From UBA1181 sp963619325 (GTDB lineage Bacteria > Bacteroidota > Bacteroidia > Bacteroidales > Paludibacteraceae), in contig CAVEVQ010000001.1 of NCBI GenBank assembly GCA_963619325.1, forward strand, positions 102,595 to 166,594: a stretch of 64,000 nucleotides of DNA, written 5' to 3'. The translations under genes and the position numbers were made by a program. Below the pieces are notes generated by a model. The model was not told where the DNA came from. It did no database searches and was given only the letters and a program-made list of their open reading frames with translations. Numbering within the stretch: the first letter of the stretch is position 1; each line of letters opens with the position of its first letter. Below are positions 1 to 9,886 of the stretch, in pieces.

Positions 1-1793
1 CTCGGCAACGGATCAGCTACTGCCTCGGCATCCAAGACTTCAACAACGGGAATTATGAATCAGCGGTCTCCTCTTTCAATGAATCGTTGAAAGACAAAAA
101 ATATAACAATGAATTAGCCGCAGAAGCTATTTTCTGGCGAGGAGAAGCCAATTACAAACTCAAAGAGTATGACAAAGCCGCAAGCGATTTTAATTCGTTT
201 GTTAACGCAGTCGGGGCTCGCAACTGCAAAGAGTTCAACCTGGCGCACTACAACATCGGATATGCCAATTTCACAAAAAAGCAGTATGCCAACGCTCTCA
301 CCTGGTTCCGCAAGTATATTAATTTAGAGGAGACTAACCAAACACTCATTGCAGACGCCACAAACCGTATTGGAGATTGTTACTTCAATCAGCGAGACTT
401 CGACAATGCAGCCAAGAACTATGCGCACGTTTACTCCCTCCGCGGACCAGGAGCCGACTATGCTTGTTTCCAAGAAGGATTCATCTTAGGATTGCAGAAA
501 GACTACAGCGGTAAAATCTCAACATTGGAGAAACTGATCAAGTCCTTTCCTCAGTCAGAATATTTAGCGGATGCACAATATGAAATCGGACGAGCCTACA
601 CAATGATGGGGCAAAGTCAAAGTGCCATAAGCACATACGAGAAACTCAACAAACAATATCCTCACAGTCCACTAAGCCGCAAAGGACAATTACAAACCGC
701 TATGCTTTACGACGAAATGGGCAACTCAGACAAAGCCGTCTACACATACAAAGAGATCATTAAAAACTTCCCGAACAGTGCCGAAGCAAAAACTTCTATT
801 GGCGGTCTGAAAAATATCTATTTCGAGAAAAACGACATACAAAGCTATGCTAACTATGTAGAGAGCCTCAACGGACTGGTGAAATTTGAGAAATCGGAGC
901 AAGACTCTCTTACCTATATGGCAGCATTCAACCAATATGAAAAGGGAAAATATGAGAATGCAATCAAAAGCTTTTACAACTACATCGCAAAATTTCCGAA
1001 CAGCATGTTCGTCCACGATGCCCACTTTAACATCGCCAACAGCTACTACAATTTGAATCAAAAAGAGAATGCAGAACCCGAATACCAGATTATAGCCAAC
1101 CAAGTTGGCTCTCCAAACCGAGAGACGTCTTTAGCACGATTGTCTGAAATTCAATACGAGCATAAGAGATTCTCTGCTGCCATTCAGACAATGAGCACTC
1201 TCGACACGATTGCACAGAATGCAGAAAACAAATTGGCCGCACGCATCGGTATCTTACGTTGTAATAATTTGTTGGGCAATACCGAAGAAACAATTACGGC
1301 AGCGACCACTATCATTTCAAGCGACAAATTGGATCCTTCCATTCTCCGAGAAGCTCTTTACACCCGTGCTAAAGCCTATGAGTTCAAAGGAGACTCCGTC
1401 AATGCGTTCACCGACTACACCGAACTATCATCCAACTGTATGGACGAGTTTGGTGCAATCGCAAAATACTCCGTTGCAGAATATTACTACAATGACAAAG
1501 AGTATAAAGCGGCAGAAAAAGAAATTTTCGATTTCATTGACAGAAACACACCTCACCAATACTGGTTGGCAAAAAGTTTCATTTTGTTAGCAGACATCTA
1601 TGCAGACCAAGGCAGAGAGTTCGAAGCTAAGCAATATCTACTCAGTGTCCGCGAGAACTACGGAGAGAAAGACGACATTGCAGACACCATTCGCATTCGT
1701 TTGGAAAAGTTGGAAAAGAAAGAGGCAGAAAAAGTCGTCAACACTGAAAACAAAGATAGTAAAACTGCAAAAAGCGAGCAGAACGAGAACTAA
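1..1793 (+). CDS. TPR-repeat protein, 5' end outside the window
   Basis: The reading frame is open from base 3 to the stop at 1791-1793, so this is the C-terminal part of a larger protein. The TTG at 87 is not a credible start, because TPR-like sequence (NGNYESAVSSF) already precedes it. The visible part of about 596 residues is a string of tetratricopeptide repeats with the usual pattern of Tyr/Ala/Gly pairs and terminal Pro (for example EYDKAASDF, SEYLADAQYEIGRAY, PNSMFVHDAHFNIANSYY). It ends in a charged Lys/Glu-rich tail. TPR arrays are protein-protein scaffolds. The next gene, 32 bp downstream, encodes an outer-membrane beta-barrel, so a periplasmic or outer-membrane assembly role is a reasonable inference. 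The exact function is unknown. Confidence 0.85.
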   Translation, partial: RQRISYCLGIQDFNNGNYESAVSSFNESLKDKKYNNELAAEAIFWRGEANYKLKEYDKAASDFNSFVNAVGARNCKEFNLAHYNIGYANFTKKQYANALTWFRKYINLEETNQTLIADATNRIGDCYFNQRDFDNAAKNYAHVYSLRGPGADYACFQEGFILGLQKDYSGKISTLEKLIKSFPQSEYLADAQYEIGRAYTMMGQSQSAISTYEKLNKQYPHSPLSRKGQLQTAMLYDEMGNSDKAVYTYKEIIKNFPNSAEAKTSIGGLKNIYFEKNDIQSYANYVESLNGLVKFEKSEQDSLTYMAAFNQYEKGKYENAIKSFYNYIAKFPNSMFVHDAHFNIANSYYNLNQKENAEPEYQIIANQVGSPNRETSLARLSEIQYEHKRFSAAIQTMSTLDTIAQNAENKLAARIGILRCNNLLGNTEETITAATTIISSDKLDPSILREALYTRAKAYEFKGDSVNAFTDYTELSSNCMDEFGAIAKYSVAEYYYNDKEYKAAEKEIFDFIDRNTPHQYWLAKSFILLADIYADQGREFEAKQYLLSVRENYGEKDDIADTIRIRLEKLEKKEAEKVVNTENKDSKTAKSEQNEN

Positions 1794-1825
1794 TCAAATC
1801 AAACAAAAATTCAAGGAACCACGAT

Positions 1826-3625
1826 ATGACGAAACATCTTTTTATCACACTGAACTTGTTAGGGTTCGCTTTCTACTCCTTTGCTCAAGATTCACTTCAA
1901 GTAGCAAAGGATGAAGAGCCAACCATCCTCAGAGATATTGAAGTAGTCAAGGAATATACACCCGTTATCAAAGAATCAGGGAAAATCAGCACGATGCCTG
2001 AATTAGAGGAAGTGCCTACACAAAAACGCACCTATGATTTCTCCGTTTGGACAACCCCCTACAGCATCAAACCAAGCGAACCACAAACCTTAGACTATGC
2101 TTTTGCAGAGCCAGAATCCATCAAATCAGGGAAAGAGCGTTTCGCAAAAATCGGCGTCGGCACCTATTCTTCATTTCTCGGAGAACTCTATACGCCAATC
2201 TTCAAGAATAACCACAACTTGCTGGATTTTCACGTTAACCACAACTCCGCTTTCGGCGACATCAAGTTGACTGACAAACTCTACGACAACCTGCCGTCCG
2301 AATTGAAGAGTAAAGCCACCAATGCAGACACACGAGCTAAAATCAACTATGCGCATAGTTTCAAGAATAAAGAACTCAGTGCTTTTGTAGCAGGCAACAA
2401 TCACGTCTTCAAGTATTATGGCTATGACAGCTATATGCAGCGTCTTTCTGAAAATGGAATAGATAAAACGACTAACGACGACTCTCTGAAACAAGCCTTC
2501 AACCGCCTGCACGCCAATATTCGATTCCGTAGCCGGGACTTCATTTCAAAATGGAAATTCGACTGCCAAATGAACTATCAACTCTTCACGTCCAAAGAAG
2601 AATTGAAAGAACACACCATCCACACTACGCTCACTGGAGCCTATCGTTTCGAAAGTTCGTCTCTGCATTTTACTTTCGACATGCACAATATCATTATGAA
2701 CCTACCAGAAAGCGACACTCGCTACACTTTCGAAAGAGGGGAAACACTAAACAACTACACACTTATCAAACTACTGCCGCACTACTATTTCTCGGGAGAC
2801 CTTGGTGAAATCACCGTTGGAGTAAAAGGCGCATTTGGTATTAAACAAGGGAAAAAAGGTGCTGTTATGCCGAACGTATTCGGAAAGGCAAAACTAATAA
2901 AAGACATTCTCTACGTCTATGCTGGCGTTACGGGAGACTACACCGTCAACAACTATCAGAACATCACAGATCAAAACCTCTACATCTCGCCAGATGTTCG
3001 TATTGAAGACACTTATACTCCAATCGATGCTTATGTCGGGCTGACTCTCAATGCGGCAAGACGCGTCAACATGGATCTCCACATCGGATATAAACTCATC
3101 AACAATCCCTATTTCTTCGTCAACAAGTACGATACCCTCAGCAGCACCTTCACTAACCGTTTCGATGTTGTGTACGACGAAAACGCAGGAGTATTTAATG
3201 CAGGCTTGTCCCTTGCCTACGATTGGACAGAACGTTTAAACATACGCTTTGATGGTTCTTTCTACAAGTGGGCTTTAAAGAATTTAGACGAAGCATGGCA
3301 TAAGCCAAAGTGGGAAATGAACATCGAAGCCACTTTCAAAGCCACAAACGACCTCCGTTTCCGTCTCTCCTATCAGCTTCAGACCGGCAGAAAATCTGGT
3401 ATCACATATCTGAAAAAGAATGCAAATAATTCCGAATACATAACATTAGAGAAGTTTAAACTTCCTGCAACCAACAACCTCACCCTCGCAGCCGATTATA
3501 GACTGCTCAATTGGTTGAACCTCTTTGTTGAGTTTGACAACGTACTGAATCAAAAATACGAGAGTTGGTATGGCTACACACAACATGGATTCAACTTTAT
3601 GGGTGGAATATCAATGATTTTCTGA
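1826..3625 (+). CDS. Outer-membrane beta-barrel protein, TonB-receptor-like
   Basis: This 599-residue protein begins with a signal peptide (residues 1-20, ending SFAQ). A short conserved-looking segment follows around residues 35-50 (DIEVVKEYTPVIKESGKI). The rest alternates hydrophobic and polar residues in the way of a transmembrane beta-barrel, and the protein ends in aromatic Phe (GGISMIF), as outer-membrane proteins do. It resembles the barrel half of TonB-dependent receptors but is too short to hold a full plug domain, and I see no clear TonB box. It sits 32 bp after the TPR gene on the same strand and is probably co-transcribed with it, so the two may form an outer-membrane complex. The substrate is unknown. 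Confidence 0.75.
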   Translation: MTKHLFITLNLLGFAFYSFAQDSLQVAKDEEPTILRDIEVVKEYTPVIKESGKISTMPELEEVPTQKRTYDFSVWTTPYSIKPSEPQTLDYAFAEPESIKSGKERFAKIGVGTYSSFLGELYTPIFKNNHNLLDFHVNHNSAFGDIKLTDKLYDNLPSELKSKATNADTRAKINYAHSFKNKELSAFVAGNNHVFKYYGYDSYMQRLSENGIDKTTNDDSLKQAFNRLHANIRFRSRDFISKWKFDCQMNYQLFTSKEELKEHTIHTTLTGAYRFESSSLHFTFDMHNIIMNLPESDTRYTFERGETLNNYTLIKLLPHYYFSGDLGEITVGVKGAFGIKQGKKGAVMPNVFGKAKLIKDILYVYAGVTGDYTVNNYQNITDQNLYISPDVRIEDTYTPIDAYVGLTLNAARRVNMDLHIGYKLINNPYFFVNKYDTLSSTFTNRFDVVYDENAGVFNAGLSLAYDWTERLNIRFDGSFYKWALKNLDEAWHKPKWEMNIEATFKATNDLRFRLSYQLQTGRKSGITYLKKNANNSEYITLEKFKLPATNNLTLAADYRLLNWLNLFVEFDNVLNQKYESWYGYTQHGFNFMGGISMIF

Positions 3626-3668
3626 CAATCTCACATTCATACAAAGCACAACCAAGAAAGTATCGTCC

Positions 3669-4451
3669 ATGCACTATGTTCTCTTCGCACTTGCCGTTTA
3701 CTTCATCTACCGACTGATTTTCGCTTCTGACTCTGAAGAACGTTCTCCTCAGTCGTCTTCAAATGCGTATGGCAGTAGCAACAGACAGAGCATGACATTA
3801 GAAGATTCGCTCGTCTTCATCATTGCATGCACGATGATGGCCGACGGAGCGGCAACTCAAAGCGAACTCAAGTCGGTAAAATCATTCTTGATAAAAAACT
3901 ATGACGAGGCAAGCGCCAAACGCATACTCCTATCGTTGCGCGACTGTTTAAAATCCATTAACTTCAACCAAGCAGACATTCGTCCAGCCTGCATCCGTAT
4001 CAACCAACAAGTCTCATACCAAGGACGATTAGCTGTTCTCAACACGCTTTTTCAAATTGCCACCGCAGATGGTCAAATCAGCGACGAAGAAGCAGAGTTA
4101 CTGCAACAATTTGCTCGTTTCACTCGTATCCGCATTGTCGATTTCAACCACATGCAGACCTACTACACTTACGGTTACCAATGGAAAGAAAGCAACGACA
4201 ATCGAGGAAGGCACAAACAGCAGCAATCAAGCCAACAATCCACCTCTTCTATCCCCAAAGATCGTATATGGGCATTGAAAGTATTAGGTCTGAGCGCAGA
4301 TGCCGAAGAAAAATCCATCAAAAAGGCCTACAGGCAATTGGCATTGCAATATCACCCAGACAGACAGGTAGATGCCTCGGAAGAAGAGATGAAAAAATCC
4401 ACTGAGAAGTTTCGTGAGATTCAAGAAGCATACAGCATCTTGACAAAATAG
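3669..4451 (+). CDS. Membrane-anchored TerB-like / J-domain protein (DjlA-like)
   Basis: The 260 residues fall into three parts. Residues 1-18 are a hydrophobic anchor (MHYVLFALAVYFIYRLIF). Residues about 45-165 form a helical TerB-like domain with acidic pairs (ADGAATQSELK, TADGQISDEEAELL). Residues about 197-260 are a C-terminal J domain with the HPD motif in QLALQYHPDRQ. This order matches DjlA-type co-chaperones, which are single-pass inner-membrane proteins that stimulate DnaK ATPase from the cytoplasmic face. J-domain function requires HPD, which is intact here. The gene lies 43 bp after the outer-membrane protein gene on the same strand. Confidence 0.8.
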   Translation: MHYVLFALAVYFIYRLIFASDSEERSPQSSSNAYGSSNRQSMTLEDSLVFIIACTMMADGAATQSELKSVKSFLIKNYDEASAKRILLSLRDCLKSINFNQADIRPACIRINQQVSYQGRLAVLNTLFQIATADGQISDEEAELLQQFARFTRIRIVDFNHMQTYYTYGYQWKESNDNRGRHKQQQSSQQSTSSIPKDRIWALKVLGLSADAEEKSIKKAYRQLALQYHPDRQVDASEEEMKKSTEKFREIQEAYSILTK

Positions 4452-4483
4452 AATGAATAAAGATTATAATAAAATAATCAAAA

Positions 4484-5773
4484 GTGAATATAAAGGAGAC
4501 AATAACAAATCAAATAAAGTCACATTCCACAATTTTGGGAAATATGGCTTCGTTAGGTCTGCTCCAAATCGCCAATTATCTCATTCCAATTGCAGTTTTC
4601 CCATTTATCACACGAGCATTAGGTGTTGAGACAATTGGAAGAATTTGTTATGCACAAAACATTATCCAATACCTCACCATCATTATCACTTTCGGATTCG
4701 AGTATTCTGCCACACGAGAGATTGCCATTCACAAAAACGACAAAGAGAAAGTTTCTCAGATCTTTTGGAGTGTCATTGCCTCCAAAACGATATTATTAGT
4801 CTTCACATTCCTTTGTCTAATCATACTTTCCATATTCTGGGGAAGAGTGAGAGAAGATTTACCTCTCTACCTCTGCTTATTCGGCATCAACATTGGCTTC
4901 ACCTATTTCCCGACGTGGTTCTTCCAAGGCATTGAAGAGATGAAAGGCATGTCGGTCACCAATTTTCTCATTAAGTTGTTCGGTATGGGTCTCTCCGTCT
5001 TCTTTATACACTCACCCGAAGACTACCTCATCTACGCCTACATGCCTTCTATCTCCTACACCGTATTTGGATTGGCATCCTTTATCTATGTCATCAAAAA
5101 ATATGGAATAAAGAGATGCGGTTCCATAAAATCAGAAGTAGTCGTTCAAAACAAGAAAGCATTTCCGATATTTCTGAACAATTTCTTTCAGGCTCTCTAC
5201 ACGATTGCTAACGTTACCATACTCGGACTTTTCGTATGCGATTATCAAGTAGGAATATACGCAAGCGCCCATAGAATCATTATGTGCATCTTAATGGTAA
5301 CAAGCATGCCAATCAACATTGCCATCTTCCCATCTGTCGGACGAAAGATGGCAGAGTCAAAGGAAGAAGGCATTCGTTACCTCAAACATGTTGGCATCTA
5401 CATCGTTGCAACGGCAATGGTGATTAGTCTTCTATCTTTACTTTTCAGCCCACTTTTAGTAAAAATACTATTAGGCAGTCTGTTTACCGAGTCAATCCCT
5501 TTATTACGAGTGTTCTGTTGTATGCCATTGTTAGTTATTACCGCAAGCGTATGCACCGTGCAAGGTCTTTACGGCTTGGGCTATCAAAGATACGCACCTT
5601 GGATGGGATTAAGTGTCGGAATAGTTTGCATATTATTGAACTTCCAACTCATCCCTATATGGGGAATCTACGGAGCAGCCATTTCGTGGATTATTGCCGA
5701 AATTTTAGAAATTGGGATTTCTGGAGGGATTGTAATGTACAAATCGAGAGACCTCTTAAAAAAGAAATCATAA
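4484..5773 (+). CDS. Polysaccharide flippase (Wzx/MATE-like)
   Basis: This 429-residue protein has about 12 hydrophobic segments spread evenly along its length. The N-terminal region (NMASLGLLQIANYLIPIAVF, then FITRALGVETIGRICYAQN) is typical of Wzx flippases of the polysaccharide biosynthesis family, which move undecaprenyl-linked repeat units across the inner membrane. The predicted start is GTG at 4484. An ATG at residue 21 (NMASLG) is a possible alternative, although the residues before it look like a normal cytoplasmic N-terminus. It begins a plus-strand group with two polymerase-like genes, which supports a role in O-antigen or capsule assembly. Confidence 0.85.
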   Translation: MNIKETITNQIKSHSTILGNMASLGLLQIANYLIPIAVFPFITRALGVETIGRICYAQNIIQYLTIIITFGFEYSATREIAIHKNDKEKVSQIFWSVIASKTILLVFTFLCLIILSIFWGRVREDLPLYLCLFGINIGFTYFPTWFFQGIEEMKGMSVTNFLIKLFGMGLSVFFIHSPEDYLIYAYMPSISYTVFGLASFIYVIKKYGIKRCGSIKSEVVVQNKKAFPIFLNNFFQALYTIANVTILGLFVCDYQVGIYASAHRIIMCILMVTSMPINIAIFPSVGRKMAESKEEGIRYLKHVGIYIVATAMVISLLSLLFSPLLVKILLGSLFTESIPLLRVFCCMPLLVITASVCTVQGLYGLGYQRYAPWMGLSVGIVCILLNFQLIPIWGIYGAAISWIIAEILEIGISGGIVMYKSRDLLKKKS

Positions 5774-5777
5774 CGTT

Positions 5778-6875
5778 ATGATAACAATCATTGCAATAGG
5801 AATATTAATAAATTTCTTCTCAATTGTTTCTTGCCGATTTAGTAAACAAGAAAACAACAGAATTTATGTGTTCTTAAGTTTCATCCTATTGCTGTACGCA
5901 CTTCTGCATGATTTCAAGGTCAGCGTAGACTACGAAATTTATCAAAGATTATATAAATTAGCCCCTCCATTAGACCTGCTACTTAATGATATTAGTAAGT
6001 ATAAATCCCTATTATACACTGAGTTTAGTTACTCTGTACTTGCCACTTTCATCAAACACTTTTCAAATCTTTCGGAAGAGGCTAACCTCTCCATCATATT
6101 CAGCATCTATGCTATTTTAGGAGTTACCACCAACACCTACGGAATCTACAAACTATCGATAAACAAATTGCAAACGCTTTTCATTTATTTCTGTAATTTG
6201 TTCATTCTGCACGAGTTGACACAGGTGCGTGCAGGCGTTGCCATCGGTTTTATATTCATCGCACTTTACCATCTAAAAGAAGACAATTATCTGAAGTTCT
6301 TCATTTTCACGATGATTGCTACCTTCTTTCACACCTCGGCATACTTGATACTCTTAGTGCCGATTTTAAAATATTTCAACCTAACGTATAGATTTTGGAC
6401 ATTACTTTTCCTAATCTGCATTTACTGCAATGTCTCAAATCTCGACATTGTTAAAATAATAGATTTTATTCCTATTGAATATTTCCAATATAGACTCAAA
6501 GCATATCTTATCAAACAGGATGTTGAAAATTTTGTCATCAATTACTTCAACATCTTCTTCTTGCTTCAACTCACGGTTATCACCCTCTGTTTTATCTATC
6601 GAAGAAAACTAAACACAATTGACCATAACATTAAGACCTTAGTGGAGATGTGCTGTATCTCCTCTTGCTTCTATGTTTTTCTCTATTCCATACCAGGAAT
6701 GGCAGTCCGCACCCAAGAGCTCTTCAATTGCGTGCTACCCATCTTGATTCCATCACTGACCTACATCATAAAACCTAAGGCGGTTATGGAACTCATAGTC
6801 TACTTGATTGGTTGGTGGTTGTTTGCAAACAACATCATCCTCAACAAAATGATCTTACTCGAACCCTTATTCTAA
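5778..6875 (+). CDS. EpsG-like polysaccharide polymerase
   Basis: This 365-residue integral membrane protein has around 10 predicted segments. The central motif LTQVRAGVAIGFIFIALYHL, followed by FFHTSAYLILLVP, matches the EpsG/Wzy-type family, where an Arg in a membrane-proximal loop precedes a Gly-rich helix and a conserved His follows. These enzymes polymerise undecaprenyl-linked oligosaccharide repeats. The gene starts 4 bp after the flippase stop and ends 9 bp before another membrane protein of polymerase type, so the three are almost certainly one transcript. Base composition is very AT-rich, as is common in transferred glycan loci. Confidence 0.75.
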   Translation: MITIIAIGILINFFSIVSCRFSKQENNRIYVFLSFILLLYALLHDFKVSVDYEIYQRLYKLAPPLDLLLNDISKYKSLLYTEFSYSVLATFIKHFSNLSEEANLSIIFSIYAILGVTTNTYGIYKLSINKLQTLFIYFCNLFILHELTQVRAGVAIGFIFIALYHLKEDNYLKFFIFTMIATFFHTSAYLILLVPILKYFNLTYRFWTLLFLICIYCNVSNLDIVKIIDFIPIEYFQYRLKAYLIKQDVENFVINYFNIFFLLQLTVITLCFIYRRKLNTIDHNIKTLVEMCCISSCFYVFLYSIPGMAVRTQELFNCVLPILIPSLTYIIKPKAVMELIVYLIGWWLFANNIILNKMILLEPLF

Positions 6876-6884
6876 CAAATAGAT

Positions 6885-8087
6885 ATGACATTTATTCTAA
6901 TAATAATCGCTACATTTTTCTTAATCATAGGATTAGCATATTCTAAAAACAATATCTTCTCGCCATCCGTGCTGACAAGTGCCGTATGGATAGCCTGCAT
7001 GACTCTCTTGTTATTCCATTCATCCCAACTTCCTGCACTAAGTTTCAAATTCTACGGTTGTGTTTTCTTGTGGATGGCAGGAATTTGCTTCTCTTCTGCG
7101 ATTCCTCAATCTGCGACATTTCAAGACTCTAAGTTAAACGAACCTGGCAAAACCATTCGCGACATATACCTAATTGTCTCTGTCTTCATCATTCCTAAAC
7201 TTATCCTTTTTGCAAAAACCGCCATCGCAAATGGAGAAACCGGTCAATGGGCTTTTGATCTAAGAATGGCTGCTTTAGGACAAGGAAGCGGATTTCATGA
7301 CACATTAGGCGGACTTATCGTCCTTGTAACTCAGTGCTCTTTTATGTTGGAACTGCTGTGTTACGACAAGAAAAAGAAATCGAGATTAGTTGTTGCCTTC
7401 TTTTGTTATTTACTATATGGTATAGTCTCTATGTCCAAAATAACATTCCTTAACATCTTTCTCTATACATGTGTCATTCTCTATTTTAATAAAAAAATCT
7501 CAATAAAACAAATTTTAGGAGGAACGGGCGTTCTACTGGTATTCTTTCTGTTGCTTCAGTCAATACGACATTCTATTAACATTTCGGAGGCTAAAGGAAC
7601 TGTCGTTTCTCTCTATATTCTCGGCAATTTCTTCGCCTTTGATACCCTTGAACCATGCACCTCATTGCATTGGGGAGAAAATGTCTTCAGAGCATTTTAC
7701 AGTATGTTCTACAAACTTGGACTATCAGACATAGAATCCATTAATCCTATTCTTGAATGGGTATACAAGCCTATTCCAACAAACACATACACCACACTCT
7801 ATCCTTTCTATGTTGACTTTGGCATATGGGGAATCGTCTTCTTCTCCATCTTCCTCGGTTTCCTCTATGGATATTTCTTCAGGAAGGCGCAAACAGGAAG
7901 CAAATTTCATCTCCTATTCTATGCAGTCATCACAGGAATACTTGTTATGCAATACGCAGCAGACCAGTTCTTTTCCATCTTTGCCATCAATCTAAAAGTA
8001 TTTATACTTCTCTTCATTCCTTTCTTTATGACAAAGAATAATCTTCTGAGTATAAAAAACAGATGTTTCCCTCAAAAACAATCTTGA
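6885..8087 (+). CDS. O-antigen/oligosaccharide repeat polymerase-like protein
   Basis: This 400-residue multi-spanning protein has about 10-12 hydrophobic segments. It carries a soluble loop around residues 105-150 and a second long loop containing WVYKPIPTNTYTTLYPFYVDFGIWG. That signature (T-x-T-x-L-x-P-x-Y-x-D-x-G) is characteristic of the oligosaccharide repeat-unit polymerase family related to Wzy/WzyE. It lies 9 bp downstream of the EpsG-like gene. Two unrelated polymerase folds in tandem are unusual: either one is a ligase-like or non-polymerase paralogue, or the locus makes two linkages. The end converges on the minus-strand glycosyltransferase genes with only 27 bp between stops. Confidence 0.72.
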   Translation: MTFILIIIATFFLIIGLAYSKNNIFSPSVLTSAVWIACMTLLLFHSSQLPALSFKFYGCVFLWMAGICFSSAIPQSATFQDSKLNEPGKTIRDIYLIVSVFIIPKLILFAKTAIANGETGQWAFDLRMAALGQGSGFHDTLGGLIVLVTQCSFMLELLCYDKKKKSRLVVAFFCYLLYGIVSMSKITFLNIFLYTCVILYFNKKISIKQILGGTGVLLVFFLLLQSIRHSINISEAKGTVVSLYILGNFFAFDTLEPCTSLHWGENVFRAFYSMFYKLGLSDIESINPILEWVYKPIPTNTYTTLYPFYVDFGIWGIVFFSIFLGFLYGYFFRKAQTGSKFHLLFYAVITGILVMQYAADQFFSIFAINLKVFILLFIPFFMTKNNLLSIKNRCFPQKQS

Positions 8088-8114
8088 CACTGCGAATGAT
8101 GCTGACTATAAGTT

Positions 8115-8936
8115 TCAATACTTGAAAAAATACCACATTTTATAGTACAGATATTTTGGAAGAGAGTTAAACCCTAATTTTGACAACATTCTCAATTGCT
8201 TTTTGTTGTCATTGACAACCGCACTTAATGATCTAAACTTTTTGATAATATAACCATTATTCTCTTCATGAGCACCAATCACATTACCGCCATGTTGCCT
8301 GTAGAGCATCAATGCCTCATCCACATACGACAACACCCCTCTTTTTGCTAAAATAGAAAGCAGTATCCAATAATCATGCATCCTAACCTCCTCAACGAAT
8401 GGGAGAGAACAAACTTTTGCCGCTTGATTTATTAGCATCGTACATCCTGCCGCTACGTTATGAACTGCCAATCGTTCAAACGTGTCCAACAAAGCAGGTT
8501 TTATTCTAGATATTTCCCAAAATGAAGGAAAAATTTCTTTTAGCTTCTCATCAACAACTTTAGCATCACAAAAGACTCCAACTGGTACATTTGGATGTTT
8601 CTGCTCTATATCCAATATCTTATCCATTGATTTCTGTAGCTTTGTAGGCAACCAAAAATCATCCTGATCACAAAACGAGTAATAGTCTGCCTCCACACTT
8701 TTCAACAGCAATTCAAATGAGCGTATGACCCCTACATTCCCTTCTGACGGAATTCTTTTAATGTTCTTATACTTTGCGACATACGAATCTATAATTGCAG
8801 GCGTAGCATCACTCGAGCCATCATCCCTGATGTACAACTTCCACTCTGTATACGTCTGAGCAAGAATCGAATCTAATTGTTCTTCCAGATACTTCTCCCC
8901 ATTATAAGTGGATAATAAAATACAAACTTCTTTCAT
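8115..8936 (-). CDS. Family 2 glycosyltransferase
   Basis: This is a GT-A fold glycosyltransferase of 273 residues. It opens with VCILLSTYNGEKYLEEQLDS, followed by YIRDDGSSDAT and then SFCDQDDFWLP, the nucleotide-sugar and metal binding motifs of GT2 enzymes. A downstream HDYWI segment is typical of rhamnosyl- and galactosyl-type GT2 proteins. I place the start at ATG 8936 because it overlaps the upstream stop as ATGA, a sign of translational coupling. Another ATG lies five codons upstream at 8951. The product probably adds a sugar to the glycan whose flippase and polymerases are encoded opposite. Donor and acceptor cannot be read from the sequence. Confidence 0.85.
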   Translation of the reverse strand: MKEVCILLSTYNGEKYLEEQLDSILAQTYTEWKLYIRDDGSSDATPAIIDSYVAKYKNIKRIPSEGNVGVIRSFELLLKSVEADYYSFCDQDDFWLPTKLQKSMDKILDIEQKHPNVPVGVFCDAKVVDEKLKEIFPSFWEISRIKPALLDTFERLAVHNVAAGCTMLINQAAKVCSLPFVEEVRMHDYWILLSILAKRGVLSYVDEALMLYRQHGGNVIGAHEENNGYIIKKFRSLSAVVNDNKKQLRMLSKLGFNSLPKYLYYKMWYFFKY

Positions 8937-9712
8937 ATCCCCACTCCGCATTTACACCTTTGATTTGGATTCAAAAGATTAGACAATATCTGTCGACCAT
9001 TTTTTCTTAGAAGGTAAAATATCAAAATAAAACGATCCTTTAGTCTTCTTAACATCGGACGACGACTTTTCTCGGAACTTGAAGAAATATTATTATTATG
9101 TCTACGATATTCAATCAAAGGTTTATCCAAAAACAAAACATCAAAACCTGCGATATCAGCATTCATACCAATCCAACTATCGTGCATAGGTATATTCTTA
9201 GGGAAAGGCAACACATACTCCAACAAACTACGAGTAAAAGCCATAGTACACCCTACATATGTGTTTCTATAAAGATTCTTAAAGAAACCACGATTGGAGT
9301 TTAGTTGACAAAACAATGAATTTGAAACTTCAACTCCATTTGCATCTACAATCTGACAATCGGATACAACTAAATCTTTAACTTTCAAAAGTGGCAAAAC
9401 CTCGCTAATTCTTCCTTCTTTCCATATATCATCCTGATCAGAAAGAAATATATAATCACCCTTCGCATGACGAAGTGCATTTTCAAAATTCTTCACAATC
9501 TTGTTCGTCTTTTGCTCATCTTTACATTTCTTATTGACATGTACCTTTATACGGGGATCATTAAACGACGCTATGACAGACATAGTCCCATCCGACGAGT
9601 TATCATCTGAAATGACCACCTCATCATCAGCACCTATTTGAGAGAGTATTGATTTTAGCTGCTCTGCCAAATACTTCTCTCCATTATATGTCGCCATACA
9701 AACCGATATCAT
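8933..9712 (-). CDS. Family 2 glycosyltransferase
   Basis: The protein begins MISVCMATYNGEKYLAEQLK and continues with VVISDDNSSDGT and FLSDQDDIWKEG, the same GT2 motifs as its downstream neighbour. Both also share the later HDSW/HDYW motif, so the two are probably paralogues. The ATG at 9712 is the likely start: the open frame reaches a TTG at 9742, but a TATTTTTG promoter element at 9732-9739 overlaps that extension, so the transcript should begin after it. The length of 259 residues suits a single GT-A domain. Its stop overlaps the start of the next gene by four bases. Confidence 0.85.
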   Translation of the reverse strand: MISVCMATYNGEKYLAEQLKSILSQIGADDEVVISDDNSSDGTMSVIASFNDPRIKVHVNKKCKDEQKTNKIVKNFENALRHAKGDYIFLSDQDDIWKEGRISEVLPLLKVKDLVVSDCQIVDANGVEVSNSLFCQLNSNRGFFKNLYRNTYVGCTMAFTRSLLEYVLPFPKNIPMHDSWIGMNADIAGFDVLFLDKPLIEYRRHNNNISSSSEKSRRPMLRRLKDRFILIFYLLRKNGRQILSNLLNPNQRCKCGVGI

Positions 9713-9731
9713 AGCTCTAAAAGAATATACA

Positions 9732-9766
9732 CAAAAATACAAATTATTGTTTAGCGTATAGGCAAA
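9732..9766 (-). promoter_or_regulatory. Candidate Bacteroidetes promoter for the two glycosyltransferase genes
   Basis: Read on the minus strand there is a TATTTTTG element (9739-9732), matching TAnnTTTG, with a TTTG (9766-9763) 23 nt upstream. The spacing is slightly longer than the usual 19-21 nt. It would start transcription near 9725, just before the ATG at 9712. Confidence 0.4.
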
Positions 9767-9886
9767 TCAACGAATGAATTAAACATTAAGGCGACATAAG
9801 AATCTTTAGTTTAGCAAAGACAGACGCCTCTTCATCAGTGTTTTCCTAATGCAAAACGAAGTGCAATGAATTATAAATTTCCAGGT

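Noticed and set aside
87..1793. A start codon at 87 for the first TPR gene
   Set aside because: The codon is TTG and in-frame TPR-like sequence continues upstream to base 3, so the gene simply enters from the left edge.
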